Source of the DNA: Flavobacterium commune
Lineage (GTDB): Bacteria; Bacteroidota; Bacteroidia; Flavobacteriales; Flavobacteriaceae
Assembly (NCBI RefSeq): GCF_001857965.1
Contig: NZ_CP017774.1
Coordinates: 434,001 to 498,000 of the forward strand
Direction of reading: 5' to 3'
DNA: 64,000 nucleotides
Shown: positions 33,132 to 42,455 of the stretch, one piece after another
How positions within the stretch are numbered: the first letter of the stretch is position 1
Layout of the letters: every line of letters starts with the position of its first letter
The notes under the pieces: model-generated
Database searches by the model: none
The model's input: only the letters and a program-made list of their open reading frames with translations
Told to the model about the DNA's origin: nothing
Position numbers and translations under genes: made by a program

Positions 33132-34523
33132 ATGACGAAATTTTTTTTAGTACTCATTGCAATATTAGCTTCAATTGCTGTAACAGCCCAGGACATTACA
33201 GGACAATGGAATAGTGTTTTGAAAGTGCAGGGCACACAATTTCGTCTTGTATTTAATGTATCCAAAACAGATGACGGATATAGTGCCACGATGGACAGCC
33301 CGGATCAAAATGCAAAAGGTATTCCTGTCACTAAAACCACATTTGAAAACTCAAAAATTACATTTGATATTGCAAATGCAGGAATTGAGTACAATGGAGA
33401 ATTAAAAGATGATGAAATTATAGGTGTTTTTAAACAAAACGGACATGGTTTTCCTATGAATTTGTCTAGAAAAGTCATTGAAAAACAAATTTTAAAAAGA
33501 CCGCAAGAACCTCAAAAACCATATCCTTATTATTCAGAAGAAGTCACGTTTCAAAACCACGAAGCTCATATTAATTTAGCAGGAACGCTAACATTACCCA
33601 AAAAAGGAAGCAACTTTCCGGCAGTTATTTTGATTTCCGGCAGTGGACCACAAAATAGAAATGAAGAATTATTAGGACACAAACCCTTTCTTGTAATTGC
33701 CGATTATTTGACTAAAAACGGAATTGCGGTACTCAGATACGATGATCGGGGCGTAGGACAATCAAAAGGAAATTTTAAAACCGCAACTTCCGCAGATTTT
33801 GCAACCGATGTCGAAAGTGCCGTTGCTTATTTGAAAACCCGAAAAGAAATCAATAAAATTGGACTGATAGGACACAGCGAAGGCGGATTAATTGCACCAA
33901 TGGTTGCCAATAAATCTACAGACATTGCCTTTATTGTTTTGCTGGCTGCTCCCGGAATTCAGGGAGACCAAATCCTTTTACTGCAACAAAAACTAATTGG
34001 AAAAGCATCGGGAATTAGTGAAAATGATTTGCAAAAAAATGAATTAATCAGCAGAAAAACCTATGCCATTGTAAATAAATCAAACAGTTTGGAACAACTC
34101 AACACTGACTTGAGCAATTACCTAAAAACAGTTTTAAAAGACAATCCGAAAAACGAAAAACCAACCGCAATGAGCGATGACGAATTTCTAAAACTTCAGG
34201 TGAGTCAAATAGCAACTCCATGGATGCACTATTTTATCACATACAATCCGGCTCCTGCATTAGAAAAAATAAAATGCCCTGTTTTAGCACTAAATGGTGA
34301 AAAAGATTTACAAGTACCGGCTAACGAAAATATCGAGGCTATTAAAAAAGCATTGGCGAAAGCCGGAAATACAAATGTAACGACAAAGATTTTCCCTAAC
34401 CTAAACCATTTATTTCAGGAGAGTAAAACAGGCGTACCAACTGAATATGCAACAATCGAACAAACATTTTCACCATTGGTATTAGATGAAATAACCAAAT
34501 GGATTAATACGCAAGCAAAATAA
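33132..34523 (+). CDS. Exported alpha/beta hydrolase
   Basis: A 463-residue protein with a signal peptide (MTKFFLVLIAILASIAVTAQ). An N-terminal beta domain (about 20-120) has FRLVFNVSKTDDGYSATMDSPDQ. The hydrolase fold follows: oxyanion region ILISGSGPQNRN, nucleophile Ser in IGLIGHSEGGLIAP, Asp in LNGEKDLQVP and His in LNHLFQ. The layout matches secreted esterases and peptidase-S9-like hydrolases of Bacteroidota with an N-terminal small-ligand or DUF3887-type domain. The substrate is not evident. Confidence 0.8.
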   Translation: MTKFFLVLIAILASIAVTAQDITGQWNSVLKVQGTQFRLVFNVSKTDDGYSATMDSPDQNAKGIPVTKTTFENSKITFDIANAGIEYNGELKDDEIIGVFKQNGHGFPMNLSRKVIEKQILKRPQEPQKPYPYYSEEVTFQNHEAHINLAGTLTLPKKGSNFPAVILISGSGPQNRNEELLGHKPFLVIADYLTKNGIAVLRYDDRGVGQSKGNFKTATSADFATDVESAVAYLKTRKEINKIGLIGHSEGGLIAPMVANKSTDIAFIVLLAAPGIQGDQILLLQQKLIGKASGISENDLQKNELISRKTYAIVNKSNSLEQLNTDLSNYLKTVLKDNPKNEKPTAMSDDEFLKLQVSQIATPWMHYFITYNPAPALEKIKCPVLALNGEKDLQVPANENIEAIKKALAKAGNTNVTTKIFPNLNHLFQESKTGVPTEYATIEQTFSPLVLDEITKWINTQAK

Positions 34524-34545
34524 AAATCATCTAAAAAACTCAATT

Positions 34546-34905
34546 ATGCTAACGGATATTCACCCTAAATTACCGATGCGGGATAAAAATAGCACCAAAG
34601 ATTTTTATATAAAAAAATTGGGATTTGAAGAATTTGGAAACGCTGATTATGATTTTTACCTGATGATTCAAAAAGACCAGGTGCAGTTGCATTTCTTTGA
34701 ATTTAAAGATTTGAATCCGGGTGAAAATTACGGTCAGGTTTATTTTCGCACCGATTCTATTGAAGAACTTTACCAGCAATTTTTAAATAACAATGTTGAA
34801 ATTCATCCCAATGGTCGTTTAGAAACCAAACATTGGGGACAAAAGGAATTTTCAATACTCGATCCTGATAATAACTTACTTACCTTCGGTCAAAATGCAT
34901 TTTGA
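34546..34905 (+). CDS. VOC/bleomycin-resistance-like protein
   Basis: A 119-residue single-unit vicinal-oxygen-chelate protein: FYIKKLGFEEFGNADYDFYLMIQ, QLHFFEF, GQVYFRTDSIEELY and FSILDPDNNLLTFGQ form the beta-alpha-beta-beta-beta repeats. The residues correspond to ligand-sequestering bleomycin-resistance homologues more than to glyoxalase I. It starts 22 bases after the hydrolase gene and probably shares its transcript. Confidence 0.72.
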   Translation: MLTDIHPKLPMRDKNSTKDFYIKKLGFEEFGNADYDFYLMIQKDQVQLHFFEFKDLNPGENYGQVYFRTDSIEELYQQFLNNNVEIHPNGRLETKHWGQKEFSILDPDNNLLTFGQNAF

Positions 34906-35005
34906 ATTATGAAACAAACTAATGTTAAGCGTAATATTTCCTGACTAAATCACATAAATGAATTCATAATGCTTATTTTTGATAGTCTAAATCATAGTAT
35001 AAAAC

Positions 35006-35569
35006 ATGAATACTCTCTTTATCAAAAATATGGTTTGCAACCGCTGTATTCTGGTGGTTCAAAATGAAATGGATAAATTAAATTTAGCTGTTAAGCATAT
35101 TAAATTAGGAGAAGTTGTATTCGAAAATGAATTATCCGAAGCACAAAAAACAACCATCGATAAGATTTTAAGCCCCTTAGGATTTGAACTCATAGACGAC
35201 AAAAAAAGCCGGATTATTGAGAAGATAAAAAACACCATTATCCAACTCGTACATCATCAGAACAGCGGATTAAAAAACAATTTATCGGAAGTTCTCGGCG
35301 ACGAACTCCAACATGATTATAATTATTTGTCGAATCTGTTTTCGGAGATTGAGGGAACTACTATCGAAAAATACTTTATTGCACAAAAAATAGAACGGGT
35401 AAAAGAATTATTAGTTTACGACCAATTGTCTTTAAGCGAAATTGCATACCAACTCAATTATTCCAGTGTTGCATATTTGAGTAATCAATTCAAAAAAGTA
35501 ACCGGACTTACTCCTTCTTATTTCAAACAAATCAAGGAAAACAAAAGAAAACCTTTGGATCAATTGTAA
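35006..35569 (+). CDS. AraC-type regulator with N-terminal HMA-like metal domain
   Basis: A 187-residue protein. Residues 1-70 look like a heavy-metal-associated ferredoxin fold with the ligand motif MVCNRC (C11, C14). The rest is a single AraC-type double helix-turn-helix (about 85-180: KIERVKELLVYDQLSLSEIAYQLNYSSVAYLSNQFKKVTGLTPSYF). The combination is a one-component sensor that could bind Cu(I) directly. It stands at the head of the copper locus on the same strand, 84 bases before the CopA ATPase. Confidence 0.75.
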   Translation: MNTLFIKNMVCNRCILVVQNEMDKLNLAVKHIKLGEVVFENELSEAQKTTIDKILSPLGFELIDDKKSRIIEKIKNTIIQLVHHQNSGLKNNLSEVLGDELQHDYNYLSNLFSEIEGTTIEKYFIAQKIERVKELLVYDQLSLSEIAYQLNYSSVAYLSNQFKKVTGLTPSYFKQIKENKRKPLDQL

Positions 35570-35653
35570 ATCTTACAAATCAATCCCAAAATTACACAAT
35601 AGTCTTCTTTGATTTTATCGCCAACTTTGTATGTATAATTCAAATTACACATC

Positions 35654-37873
35654 ATGGCAACAAATCATCAAAATACAATAAAAACCAACTTTCCGGTCTT
35701 AGGAATGTCCTGTGCTTCCTGCGCCATTAGTGCCGAAAGTATCGTAAAACCCATTGACGGTGTTGTGAATGCCAGCGTCAATTTTGCCACAGCAACCCTA
35801 TCGGTAGAATACCTGCCTAATATGACCAATCACTTAGCCTTGCAAAAAGCAGTGCAATCAATCGGCTATGATTTATTGATAGAAAACGAAACAACACAGC
35901 AAGAGACTCTGGAAGCAATTCACGAGAAAAATTTCCATTTGCTAAAACAAAAAACAATATGGGCAGTAGCACTATCACTTCCTGTAGTTGCCATTGGAAT
36001 GTTTGCAATGGATATCGCTTACGCTAATGAAATCATGTGGTTATTTTCGACTCCTGTAGTACTTTGGTTTGGAAAAGATTTCTTTATCAATGCCTGGAAA
36101 CAAATCCAACACCGCTCTGCTAATATGGATACTCTGGTGGCTTTGAGTACGGGTATTGCTTATTTATTTAGTGTATTCAACATGTTTTTTGCTGATTTCT
36201 GGCACCAAAGAGGCTTACATGCCCATGTGTATTTTGAAGCGGCTTCGGTAGTAATTGCTTTTATTCTTTTGGGAAAATTATTGGAAGAAAAAGCCAAAGG
36301 AAACACCTCATCGGCTATTAAAAAACTAATGGGATTACAACCTAAAACCGTATTTTTAATTTTGGCTGATGGGCAACAAAAAGAAATTGCGATAGAAGAA
36401 GTCAACACTGGAGATACAATTCTGGTAAAACCGGGTGAAAAAATTGCAGTTGACGGAATAGTCCTTTCGGGTAATTCTTATGTTGACGAAAGTATGCTAA
36501 GCGGTGAACCTATTCCTGTATTGAAAACAACCAACGAAAAAGTGTTTGCAGGCACGATCAATCAAAAAGGAAGTTTCCAGTTTAAAGCCTTAAAAGTGGG
36601 TAAAGAAACCCTGCTGGCTCAAATAATCAAAATGGTACAAGAGGCTCAGGGAAGTAAAGCTCCTGTGCAAAAATTAGTCGATAAAATTGCCGGTGTTTTT
36701 GTTCCAATAGTCATCGGAATCGCACTGCTTACTTTTATATTATGGCTTTTATTAGGCGGAAATAACGGCATCGTACACGGACTTTTAGCCGCAGTAACCG
36801 TATTGGTAATTGCTTGTCCCTGTGCCTTAGGTTTAGCCACTCCCACTGCTATCATTGTAGGCGTAGGCAAGGCTGCCGAACAGGGAATTTTGATTAAAGA
36901 TGCAGAAAGCCTCGAATTAGCTAAAAAGATTAATGCCATCGTTTTAGACAAAACAGGAACCATCACCGAAGGCAAACCCAAAGTGACTGCTATAAAATGG
37001 CTCAATGAAGATGCGCTGACAAAGCAAATTCTGTTGAGTATCGAAAAAAAATCGGAACATCCTTTAGCAGAAGCAGTTGTCCATTATTTTACTGATATTA
37101 AAGACATTCCATTACTTTCTTTCGAAAGTATTACAGGGAAAGGAGCAAAAGCAACTTATGCTGACGAAACTTATTTTGTAGGGAATACGAAATTATTAAC
37201 CACAAATAACATTAGCATTACTGACGAATTACAGCAACAAAGTAATCAATGGAGCAATCAGGCGCAAACTGTAATATGGTTTACTAATAGCACAAAAGCT
37301 CTGGCTGTAATTGCTATTTCGGACAAAATAAAGGAAACATCAATAACAGCTATTCAACAACTGAAAGCCATGGATGTAGAAATCTACATGCTTACAGGTG
37401 ATAATGAAGCCACTGCTAAAGCAATAGCAGAGCAAACCGGAATTGAACATTACAAAGCAGAAGTATTACCGCAACACAAAGCCGATTTTGTCAAACAATT
37501 ACAAAATCAGGGAAAAATTGTAGCCATGGTAGGCGACGGAATCAATGACAGTACCGCCCTAGCAACTGCCGATGTAAGTATTGCAATGGGAAAAGGGAGT
37601 GATATTGCCATGGACGTTGCTAAAATGACACTCATTTCGTCCGACCTGATGAAAATACCACAGGCCATCAAATTGTCCAGACAAACTGTGACAACCATTA
37701 AGCAAAACCTTTTTTGGGCATTTATATACAATTTAATCGGCATTCCTATAGCGGCAGGAATCCTCTACCCTATTAACGGTTTTTTACTGAACCCGATGAT
37801 TGCCGGAGCAGCAATGGCGCTGAGTAGCCTAAGTGTGGTGAGCAACAGTTTAAGGTTAAAATGGAAAAAATAA
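35654..37873 (+). CDS. copA: Copper-translocating P1B-type ATPase
   Basis: A 739-residue exporter. One N-terminal HMA domain has GMSCASC (C20, C23). The transmembrane metal motif is C388-P-C390 (ACPCALGLATPTA), diagnostic of Cu(I) pumps. The phosphorylation site is D432 in DKTGTITEG, with SGEPIPV (TGES-like actuator loop), SEHPLAEA for nucleotide binding and GDGINDS for the hinge. It exports Cu+ from the cytosol. It is flanked by copper genes on both sides. A CCAACTTTGTAT motif at 35621-35632 is repeated before the CopZ gene. Confidence 0.92.
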   Translation: MATNHQNTIKTNFPVLGMSCASCAISAESIVKPIDGVVNASVNFATATLSVEYLPNMTNHLALQKAVQSIGYDLLIENETTQQETLEAIHEKNFHLLKQKTIWAVALSLPVVAIGMFAMDIAYANEIMWLFSTPVVLWFGKDFFINAWKQIQHRSANMDTLVALSTGIAYLFSVFNMFFADFWHQRGLHAHVYFEAASVVIAFILLGKLLEEKAKGNTSSAIKKLMGLQPKTVFLILADGQQKEIAIEEVNTGDTILVKPGEKIAVDGIVLSGNSYVDESMLSGEPIPVLKTTNEKVFAGTINQKGSFQFKALKVGKETLLAQIIKMVQEAQGSKAPVQKLVDKIAGVFVPIVIGIALLTFILWLLLGGNNGIVHGLLAAVTVLVIACPCALGLATPTAIIVGVGKAAEQGILIKDAESLELAKKINAIVLDKTGTITEGKPKVTAIKWLNEDALTKQILLSIEKKSEHPLAEAVVHYFTDIKDIPLLSFESITGKGAKATYADETYFVGNTKLLTTNNISITDELQQQSNQWSNQAQTVIWFTNSTKALAVIAISDKIKETSITAIQQLKAMDVEIYMLTGDNEATAKAIAEQTGIEHYKAEVLPQHKADFVKQLQNQGKIVAMVGDGINDSTALATADVSIAMGKGSDIAMDVAKMTLISSDLMKIPQAIKLSRQTVTTIKQNLFWAFIYNLIGIPIAAGILYPINGFLLNPMIAGAAMALSSLSVVSNSLRLKWKK

Positions 37874-37972
37874 AACCGTAAAAATCATAAATAAAACTGG
37901 AAATAACGCAATAAATGCAAACGCTAATTTACCCAACTTTGTATCAATAAAGAACATCAAATTTTAAATCAA

Positions 37973-38200
37973 ATGGAAAACAATCATAAAACATTTCAAT
38001 TCAAAACTAACATTAATTGTGGTGGTTGCATAGCTACAGTTACTCCCTTTCTAAATAAAATCGAAGGTCTGTCTGATTGGGAAGTAGATACCACTAACAA
38101 AGACAAAATTCTGACTGTAAAAACAAACACAATTAGCCAACAACAAATTATAGAAGCCGTCCAAAAAGCAGGCTTTAAAATAGAATCTTTAAACAATTAA
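37973..38200 (+). CDS. HMA-domain copper chaperone (CopZ-like)
   Basis: A 75-residue heavy-metal-associated domain. The motif NCGGCIAT (two Cys three apart) replaces the usual M.C..C, and the betaalphabetabetaalphabeta order is visible (TFQFKTNINCGGC, VTPFLNKIEGLSDWEVDT, ILTVKTN, QQIIEAVQKAGFKIE). It should hand Cu(I) to the CopA ATPase or to the oxidase. The gene is preceded by the CCAACTTTGTAT motif shared with copA. Confidence 0.82.
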   Translation: MENNHKTFQFKTNINCGGCIATVTPFLNKIEGLSDWEVDTTNKDKILTVKTNTISQQQIIEAVQKAGFKIESLNN

Positions 38201-38211
38201 ATTCAAGCATC

Positions 38212-38652
38212 ATGAAAAAGAACTTATTATCAGCAGCAATACTACTGTTTGGGTATTCCGTTTTTGCTCAAAATACAAATGCCTTGGTTACTAATTACAT
38301 TAGTGTAAAAAATGCCTTAGTCAGCAGCGATGCTAAAACAGCTAAACAAACTATCAATTCATTATACCAAAGCATTAAAGAGGATGACAATTTTAAACAA
38401 AAAGAAAATTTGCTACAATCTACCGGGAAAATGCTAAAAGCCAACAACATTGAGAAACAAAGAGAAGCTTTTAATTCGGTGTCAACTATAGTTTGGGACA
38501 TTGTAAAAAACTCCGAAAAACTCAACCATAAAGTATATTATCAATACTGTCCTATGAAAAAATCCTATTGGTTAAGCACCGAAAAAGAAATCAAAAATCC
38601 GTATTACGGTGCTGCCATGCTGAATTGTGGTTCAGTTGTAGCAACAAAATAA
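38212..38652 (+). CDS. DUF3347 periplasmic protein
   Basis: A 146-residue exported protein (signal MKKNLLSAAILLFGYSVFAQ). A four-helix-like region from YISVKNALVSSDA to SVSTIVWDIVKNSEKL is followed by the family signature YYQYCPMKKSYWLS and, near the end, CGSV. DUF3347 domains occur at the end of, or next to, CusB-like copper efflux proteins. Cys/Met here may bind copper. It lies 11 bases after the CopZ gene and so is in the same operon. Confidence 0.82.
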   Translation: MKKNLLSAAILLFGYSVFAQNTNALVTNYISVKNALVSSDAKTAKQTINSLYQSIKEDDNFKQKENLLQSTGKMLKANNIEKQREAFNSVSTIVWDIVKNSEKLNHKVYYQYCPMKKSYWLSTEKEIKNPYYGAAMLNCGSVVATK

Positions 38653-38679
38653 TTTGACCGACGAGGAAGCGTAAGACTT

Positions 38680-38725
38680 GATTTTTTTGTTTCTTTTTTG
38701 ATCAAGCAAAAAGAAAAATGAAACT
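38680..38725. repeat. T-rich dispersed repeat fragment
   Basis: GACTTGATTTTTTTG, TTTCTTTTTTGATCAAGC and AAAAAGAAAAATGAAAC form a run of partly complementary words of a kind recurrent in flavobacterial gaps. It lies before the oxidase gene. Confidence 0.3.
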
Positions 38726-38770
38726 AAAATATAATCCTAATTGGCATATCAATTCTATTAAAACAAGATT

Positions 38771-41041
38771 ATGGACACCATTTATTCATTACAAAAACAG
38801 CTCTTTATTACTGCGTTAGCATTATTTACAGCACAATTGACTTTTTCCCAAAAAGTAGTCCATTATGACTTATTCGTAAAAGATACGATTGTAAACTACG
38901 CAGGAAAAGAAAAAAGAGCTATTGCTGTAAACGGGCAAATCCCAATGCCTACGCTGACATTTACCGAAGGAGATACTGCCGAAATTGTTGTTCATAATCA
39001 ACTCAAAGAAAATACATCCTTGCATTGGCACGGTGTGTTTTTGCCAAATAAAGAAGATGGTGTTCCTTACCTTACCCAAATGCCTATAAAACTAGGAGAA
39101 ACCTACACGTACCGTTTTCCTATCATTCAAAACGGAACACATTGGTATCATTCGCATTCCGGATTTCAGGAGCAAATTGGTATGTATGGTAATTTTATTA
39201 TGTTGAAAAAAGCAAATGATACAACTTTCCGAAAAGGCATTGACAATTTACCAGCTGTTCCGATAATTCTAAGCGAATGGACAAATCTAAAACCGGATAA
39301 TATTCAGCGAATGTTGCGCAATGCCAATGACTGGGCTGCGATTAAAAAAGGTGCGACACAAAGTTATGCCGAAGCCATCAGAGAAGGTCATTTTAAAACC
39401 AAACTCACTAACGAATGGAAACGAATGTTGGCCATGGATGTGAGCGATGTCTATTACGAAAAAATATTAATGAACGGTAATCCTGAAACTACTTTAAAAA
39501 CTATCAACGGAAAATTGCTTAAAGCGGGTGATAAAGTAAGACTGCGTATTGCTAACGGAGGTGCTTCGTCTTATTTCTGGCTTCGTTATGCTGGTGGAAA
39601 AATAACGGTAGTTGCTAATGATGGAAATGATGTTAAACCCGTTGAAGTTGACCGATTGCTTATTGCTGTTTCAGAAACTTATGACGTAGTTATTACTATT
39701 CCTGAAGATGGAAAATCCTATGAATTTATGGCTACCACCGAAGACCGCACCAACTCGTCGAGTTATTTTATAGGAAACGGAATTAAGGAGTTCGTGGGAG
39801 CTTTGCCTCGTCTCAAATACTTTGAAGGGATGAAGATGATGAACGACATGATGAAAATGAACGGAGATCTTGATGATATGGGAATGAATATGAGTCTCAA
39901 TCAAATGGATATGAATGTAGTGATGTATCCCGAAATTACAGGAGAAACTAAAAAAGAAAAAGACCACAGCCAGCACAATATGAATAGGGACAACGAGCCC
40001 AACCGTTACAACGCGAATACTTTAGGCGAAATCAAAACCTTAAACTACGCCATGTTAGAATCACCACATTCTACTGTACTTCCAAAAGATACTCCGGTTA
40101 AAGAACTTAAATTTATCCTTACAGGAAATATGAATCGGTATGTGTGGAGTATGGATAATAAAATCCTTTCTGAAACCGATAAAATTCCTGTAAAAAAAGG
40201 CGAAATACTCCGGATTACACTCTACAACAATTCGATGATGCGCCATCCTATCCATTTACACGGTTTTGATTTTAGACTTTTAAACGGTAAAGGCGATAAT
40301 GCACCGCTAAAAAATGTATTAGACATCATGCCAATGGAAACAGACACTATCGAATTTCTGGCTAATGAAGAAGGCGATTGGTTTTTTCATTGTCACATTT
40401 TGTATCACATGATGGCGGGAATGAACAGAGTGTTTGAAGTAGGTGATTATAAAAATCCGAGATTAGCTAATAAAAAAGAAGCTTATAAAATGTTGCAAAA
40501 AGAAAGTGACATGCCACATTTAATGGCAACAAGCGATTTTGCCAGCAATGGCATCGACGGAGAAGCAATGCTCCAAAAATCACGATGGAGTCTAGGTACC
40601 GAATGGCGCTTAGGTTACAACAAAATGCACGGTTACGAAGTAGAAACACATCTGGGAAGATACATTGGAAAAATGCAGTGGCTAATGCCTTTCATCGGTT
40701 TTGACTGGCGTTACCGCAAAATGGGAATCGATGAACAAGAAAGCAATTTATTTAAACAAGTCAACAAAAAAGACAATCGAAATGCTATAAGTCTGGGAGT
40801 TATGTACACACTTCCAATGCTAGTAAACTTTCAAACTGAAATTTACCATGATGGAATAATCCGTCTTTCCTTAATGCGCGAAGACATTCCGGTTTCCAAA
40901 AGATTAAGAGCCGGTTTTATGGTAAACACCGACAAAGAATACATGGTTGATTTACGCTATATAATCACCAAAAACATCGGTATTCGTTCGCATTACGACA
41001 GCGACATGGGATTTGGTACAGGATTATCTATAAATTATTAA
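38771..41041 (+). CDS. Multicopper oxidase with C-terminal barrel-like domain
   Basis: A 756-residue protein with a signal peptide (KQLFITALALFTAQLTFSQ). Cupredoxin copper ligands are HWHG (H85, H87), HWYHSHSG (H124, H127/H129), HPIHLHGFDF and HCHILYHMMAGM, the last carrying the type-1 Cys. A Met/Asp/His-rich insert (MMNDMMKMNGDLDDMGMNM, about 357-380) is typical of copper-resistance oxidases (CopA/PcoA type). The last about 170 residues after FEVGDYKNP form beta-strand-rich sequence (EWRLGYNKMHGYEVETHLGRY, GTGLSINY) that resembles CopB-like outer-membrane barrels. It should oxidise Cu(I) in the periplasm. Last gene of the copper locus. Confidence 0.85.
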   Translation: MDTIYSLQKQLFITALALFTAQLTFSQKVVHYDLFVKDTIVNYAGKEKRAIAVNGQIPMPTLTFTEGDTAEIVVHNQLKENTSLHWHGVFLPNKEDGVPYLTQMPIKLGETYTYRFPIIQNGTHWYHSHSGFQEQIGMYGNFIMLKKANDTTFRKGIDNLPAVPIILSEWTNLKPDNIQRMLRNANDWAAIKKGATQSYAEAIREGHFKTKLTNEWKRMLAMDVSDVYYEKILMNGNPETTLKTINGKLLKAGDKVRLRIANGGASSYFWLRYAGGKITVVANDGNDVKPVEVDRLLIAVSETYDVVITIPEDGKSYEFMATTEDRTNSSSYFIGNGIKEFVGALPRLKYFEGMKMMNDMMKMNGDLDDMGMNMSLNQMDMNVVMYPEITGETKKEKDHSQHNMNRDNEPNRYNANTLGEIKTLNYAMLESPHSTVLPKDTPVKELKFILTGNMNRYVWSMDNKILSETDKIPVKKGEILRITLYNNSMMRHPIHLHGFDFRLLNGKGDNAPLKNVLDIMPMETDTIEFLANEEGDWFFHCHILYHMMAGMNRVFEVGDYKNPRLANKKEAYKMLQKESDMPHLMATSDFASNGIDGEAMLQKSRWSLGTEWRLGYNKMHGYEVETHLGRYIGKMQWLMPFIGFDWRYRKMGIDEQESNLFKQVNKKDNRNAISLGVMYTLPMLVNFQTEIYHDGIIRLSLMREDIPVSKRLRAGFMVNTDKEYMVDLRYIITKNIGIRSHYDSDMGFGTGLSINY

Positions 41042-41146
41042 ACCTGAATTAATCATTTTAAAACTTTGTAAAAGCGAACCAATATTTTTGTAAAATCAAA
41101 CGCTGATTTAGAAAATATTTCAATTGCTTTTAAAAACCTTAGCCCA

Positions 41147-41185
41147 TAAAAAAGTCCCGTTCTCAATTGGAAACGGGACTTTTTA
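41147..41185. terminator. Bidirectional terminator between oxidase gene and yajC
   Basis: AAAAAGTCCCGTT / AACGGGACTTTTT with A and T runs on both sides. It serves the convergent genes. Confidence 0.85.
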
Positions 41186-41207
41186 CATTTTAAGATTCCT
41201 CTTAGTA

Positions 41208-41480
41208 TTATTTTTTAGCTAGTGAAGCACTCATTTCCATAGAAATAGCAGAACGCTCCATTTTTAATTTCCCAGCCATAGTTTCAATAACAACAGTAGT
41301 ATCAGCAAGTTCAACTACTTTTCCGTGAAGACCACTTTTAGTAATGATTTTATCACCTACTTTTAAGCTAGCTTCAAATTCTTTTTCTTGTTTCATTTTC
41401 TTTTGTTGTGGTCTGATCATGAAGAAATAGATAACCACAAACATTAGGATAAACGGCAAAAACTGATTTAATTGACCCAT
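41208..41480 (-). CDS. yajC: Preprotein translocase subunit YajC
   Basis: A 90-residue membrane protein: one N-terminal helix (FLPFILMFVVIYFFMI), the family motif RPQQKKMKQ right after, then a small cytosolic beta domain (GDKIITKSGLHGKVVELADTTVVIE). It associates with SecDF in protein export. It follows nusB on the minus strand by 30 bases, an arrangement usual in Bacteroidota. Confidence 0.93.
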   Translation of the reverse strand: MGQLNQFLPFILMFVVIYFFMIRPQQKKMKQEKEFEASLKVGDKIITKSGLHGKVVELADTTVVIETMAGKLKMERSAISMEMSASLAKK

Positions 41481-41510
41481 AATTTTTAATTCTTTTTAAT
41501 TTATTTACTA

Positions 41511-42455
41511 TTACATTAAACCGCGACCGGCTTTTATCATTTTTTTACTGGTTTCTAATTCTTTAACCAAATTATCTAAAATTCCGTTGATAAAAATACT
41601 ACTTTTAGGAGTAGAATATTCTTTGGCTAATTCCAGATATTCGTTCAAAGTTACTTTCACCGGAATAGATGGAAATTTCAAAAATTCACAAATAGCCATT
41701 TTTAAAATAATTGTGTCCACCTCAGCAATTCTATCGCTATCCCAGTTAGGCGTTTTATCCACAAATTCTTTTGCTAATTCGGCTTCATTCAATACTGTTT
41801 TACGAAACAAATCTTTAACGAAATCCTTATCTTCATTGTCTTTATACAATTTTGGCACTTTGAAATTATCGTTTTCGATAGGTTTCATGGCTTTCAATTG
41901 TTTGATGATTTGTGTATTCACCATCGGAATATCATCAATCCATGTTAATTTATCGTCTTCTAAGAATTCGTATAATTTCTCATTTGGAACAATTACTTCG
42001 GTAAATAAATCCACGATTAATTGTCGGTCTTCTTCAAATGAACGAGCCGGATTACTCATGTATTTTTGGTAAAAAGAACTCTCTTTTATTGAAGCTAATA
42101 ATAAAGCGATGTAATCTTCGTGCAAATGCCAGGCATTGATTTTTCTGGTTTCTAAAGCAATGCTTAAAGAATTGTTTTCGGCAAGAATTTCAAAAATGCT
42201 GTTCTTGATAAATTTTTCGTTGGGATTGCGTTCGGCTGCGGTAGCTAAGTGTTTTTGACTCGATAAATGCAAAAACTGCGTTTCTTTTTTACATATTTCT
42301 AACAAGGAAGAAATCATTGTAAGGTATAAATCCTGAATATTGTCGATACTGTGAAAAAGAAACTTTTCTTCCTTTTCCAAATTATCAGAGCCGTTTTGAT
42401 GCATCGCATAAATGGTTTGCATAACTTTAACGCGAATGTGTCGTCTATTTACCAC
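41511..42455 (-). CDS. nusB: Transcription antitermination factor NusB (long Bacteroidota form)
   Basis: 314 residues, about twice the length of E. coli NusB. The N-terminal RRHIRVKVMQTIYA is the normal NusB start. An added helical region of about 150 residues follows, then the C-terminal NusB core (LAKEFVDKTPNWDSDRIAEVDTIILKMAICEFL, PVKVTLNEYLELAKEYSTPKSSIFINGILDNL). It binds boxA RNA with NusE in rRNA antitermination. Upstream of yajC in one operon. Confidence 0.9.
   Translation of the reverse strand: MVNRRHIRVKVMQTIYAMHQNGSDNLEKEEKFLFHSIDNIQDLYLTMISSLLEICKKETQFLHLSSQKHLATAAERNPNEKFIKNSIFEILAENNSLSIALETRKINAWHLHEDYIALLLASIKESSFYQKYMSNPARSFEEDRQLIVDLFTEVIVPNEKLYEFLEDDKLTWIDDIPMVNTQIIKQLKAMKPIENDNFKVPKLYKDNEDKDFVKDLFRKTVLNEAELAKEFVDKTPNWDSDRIAEVDTIILKMAICEFLKFPSIPVKVTLNEYLELAKEYSTPKSSIFINGILDNLVKELETSKKMIKAGRGLM

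Noticed and set aside
41587..42072. Plus-strand 161-codon frame opposite nusB
   Set aside because: Ser/Asn/Phe-rich translation of the antisense strand of a conserved gene, with no promoter.
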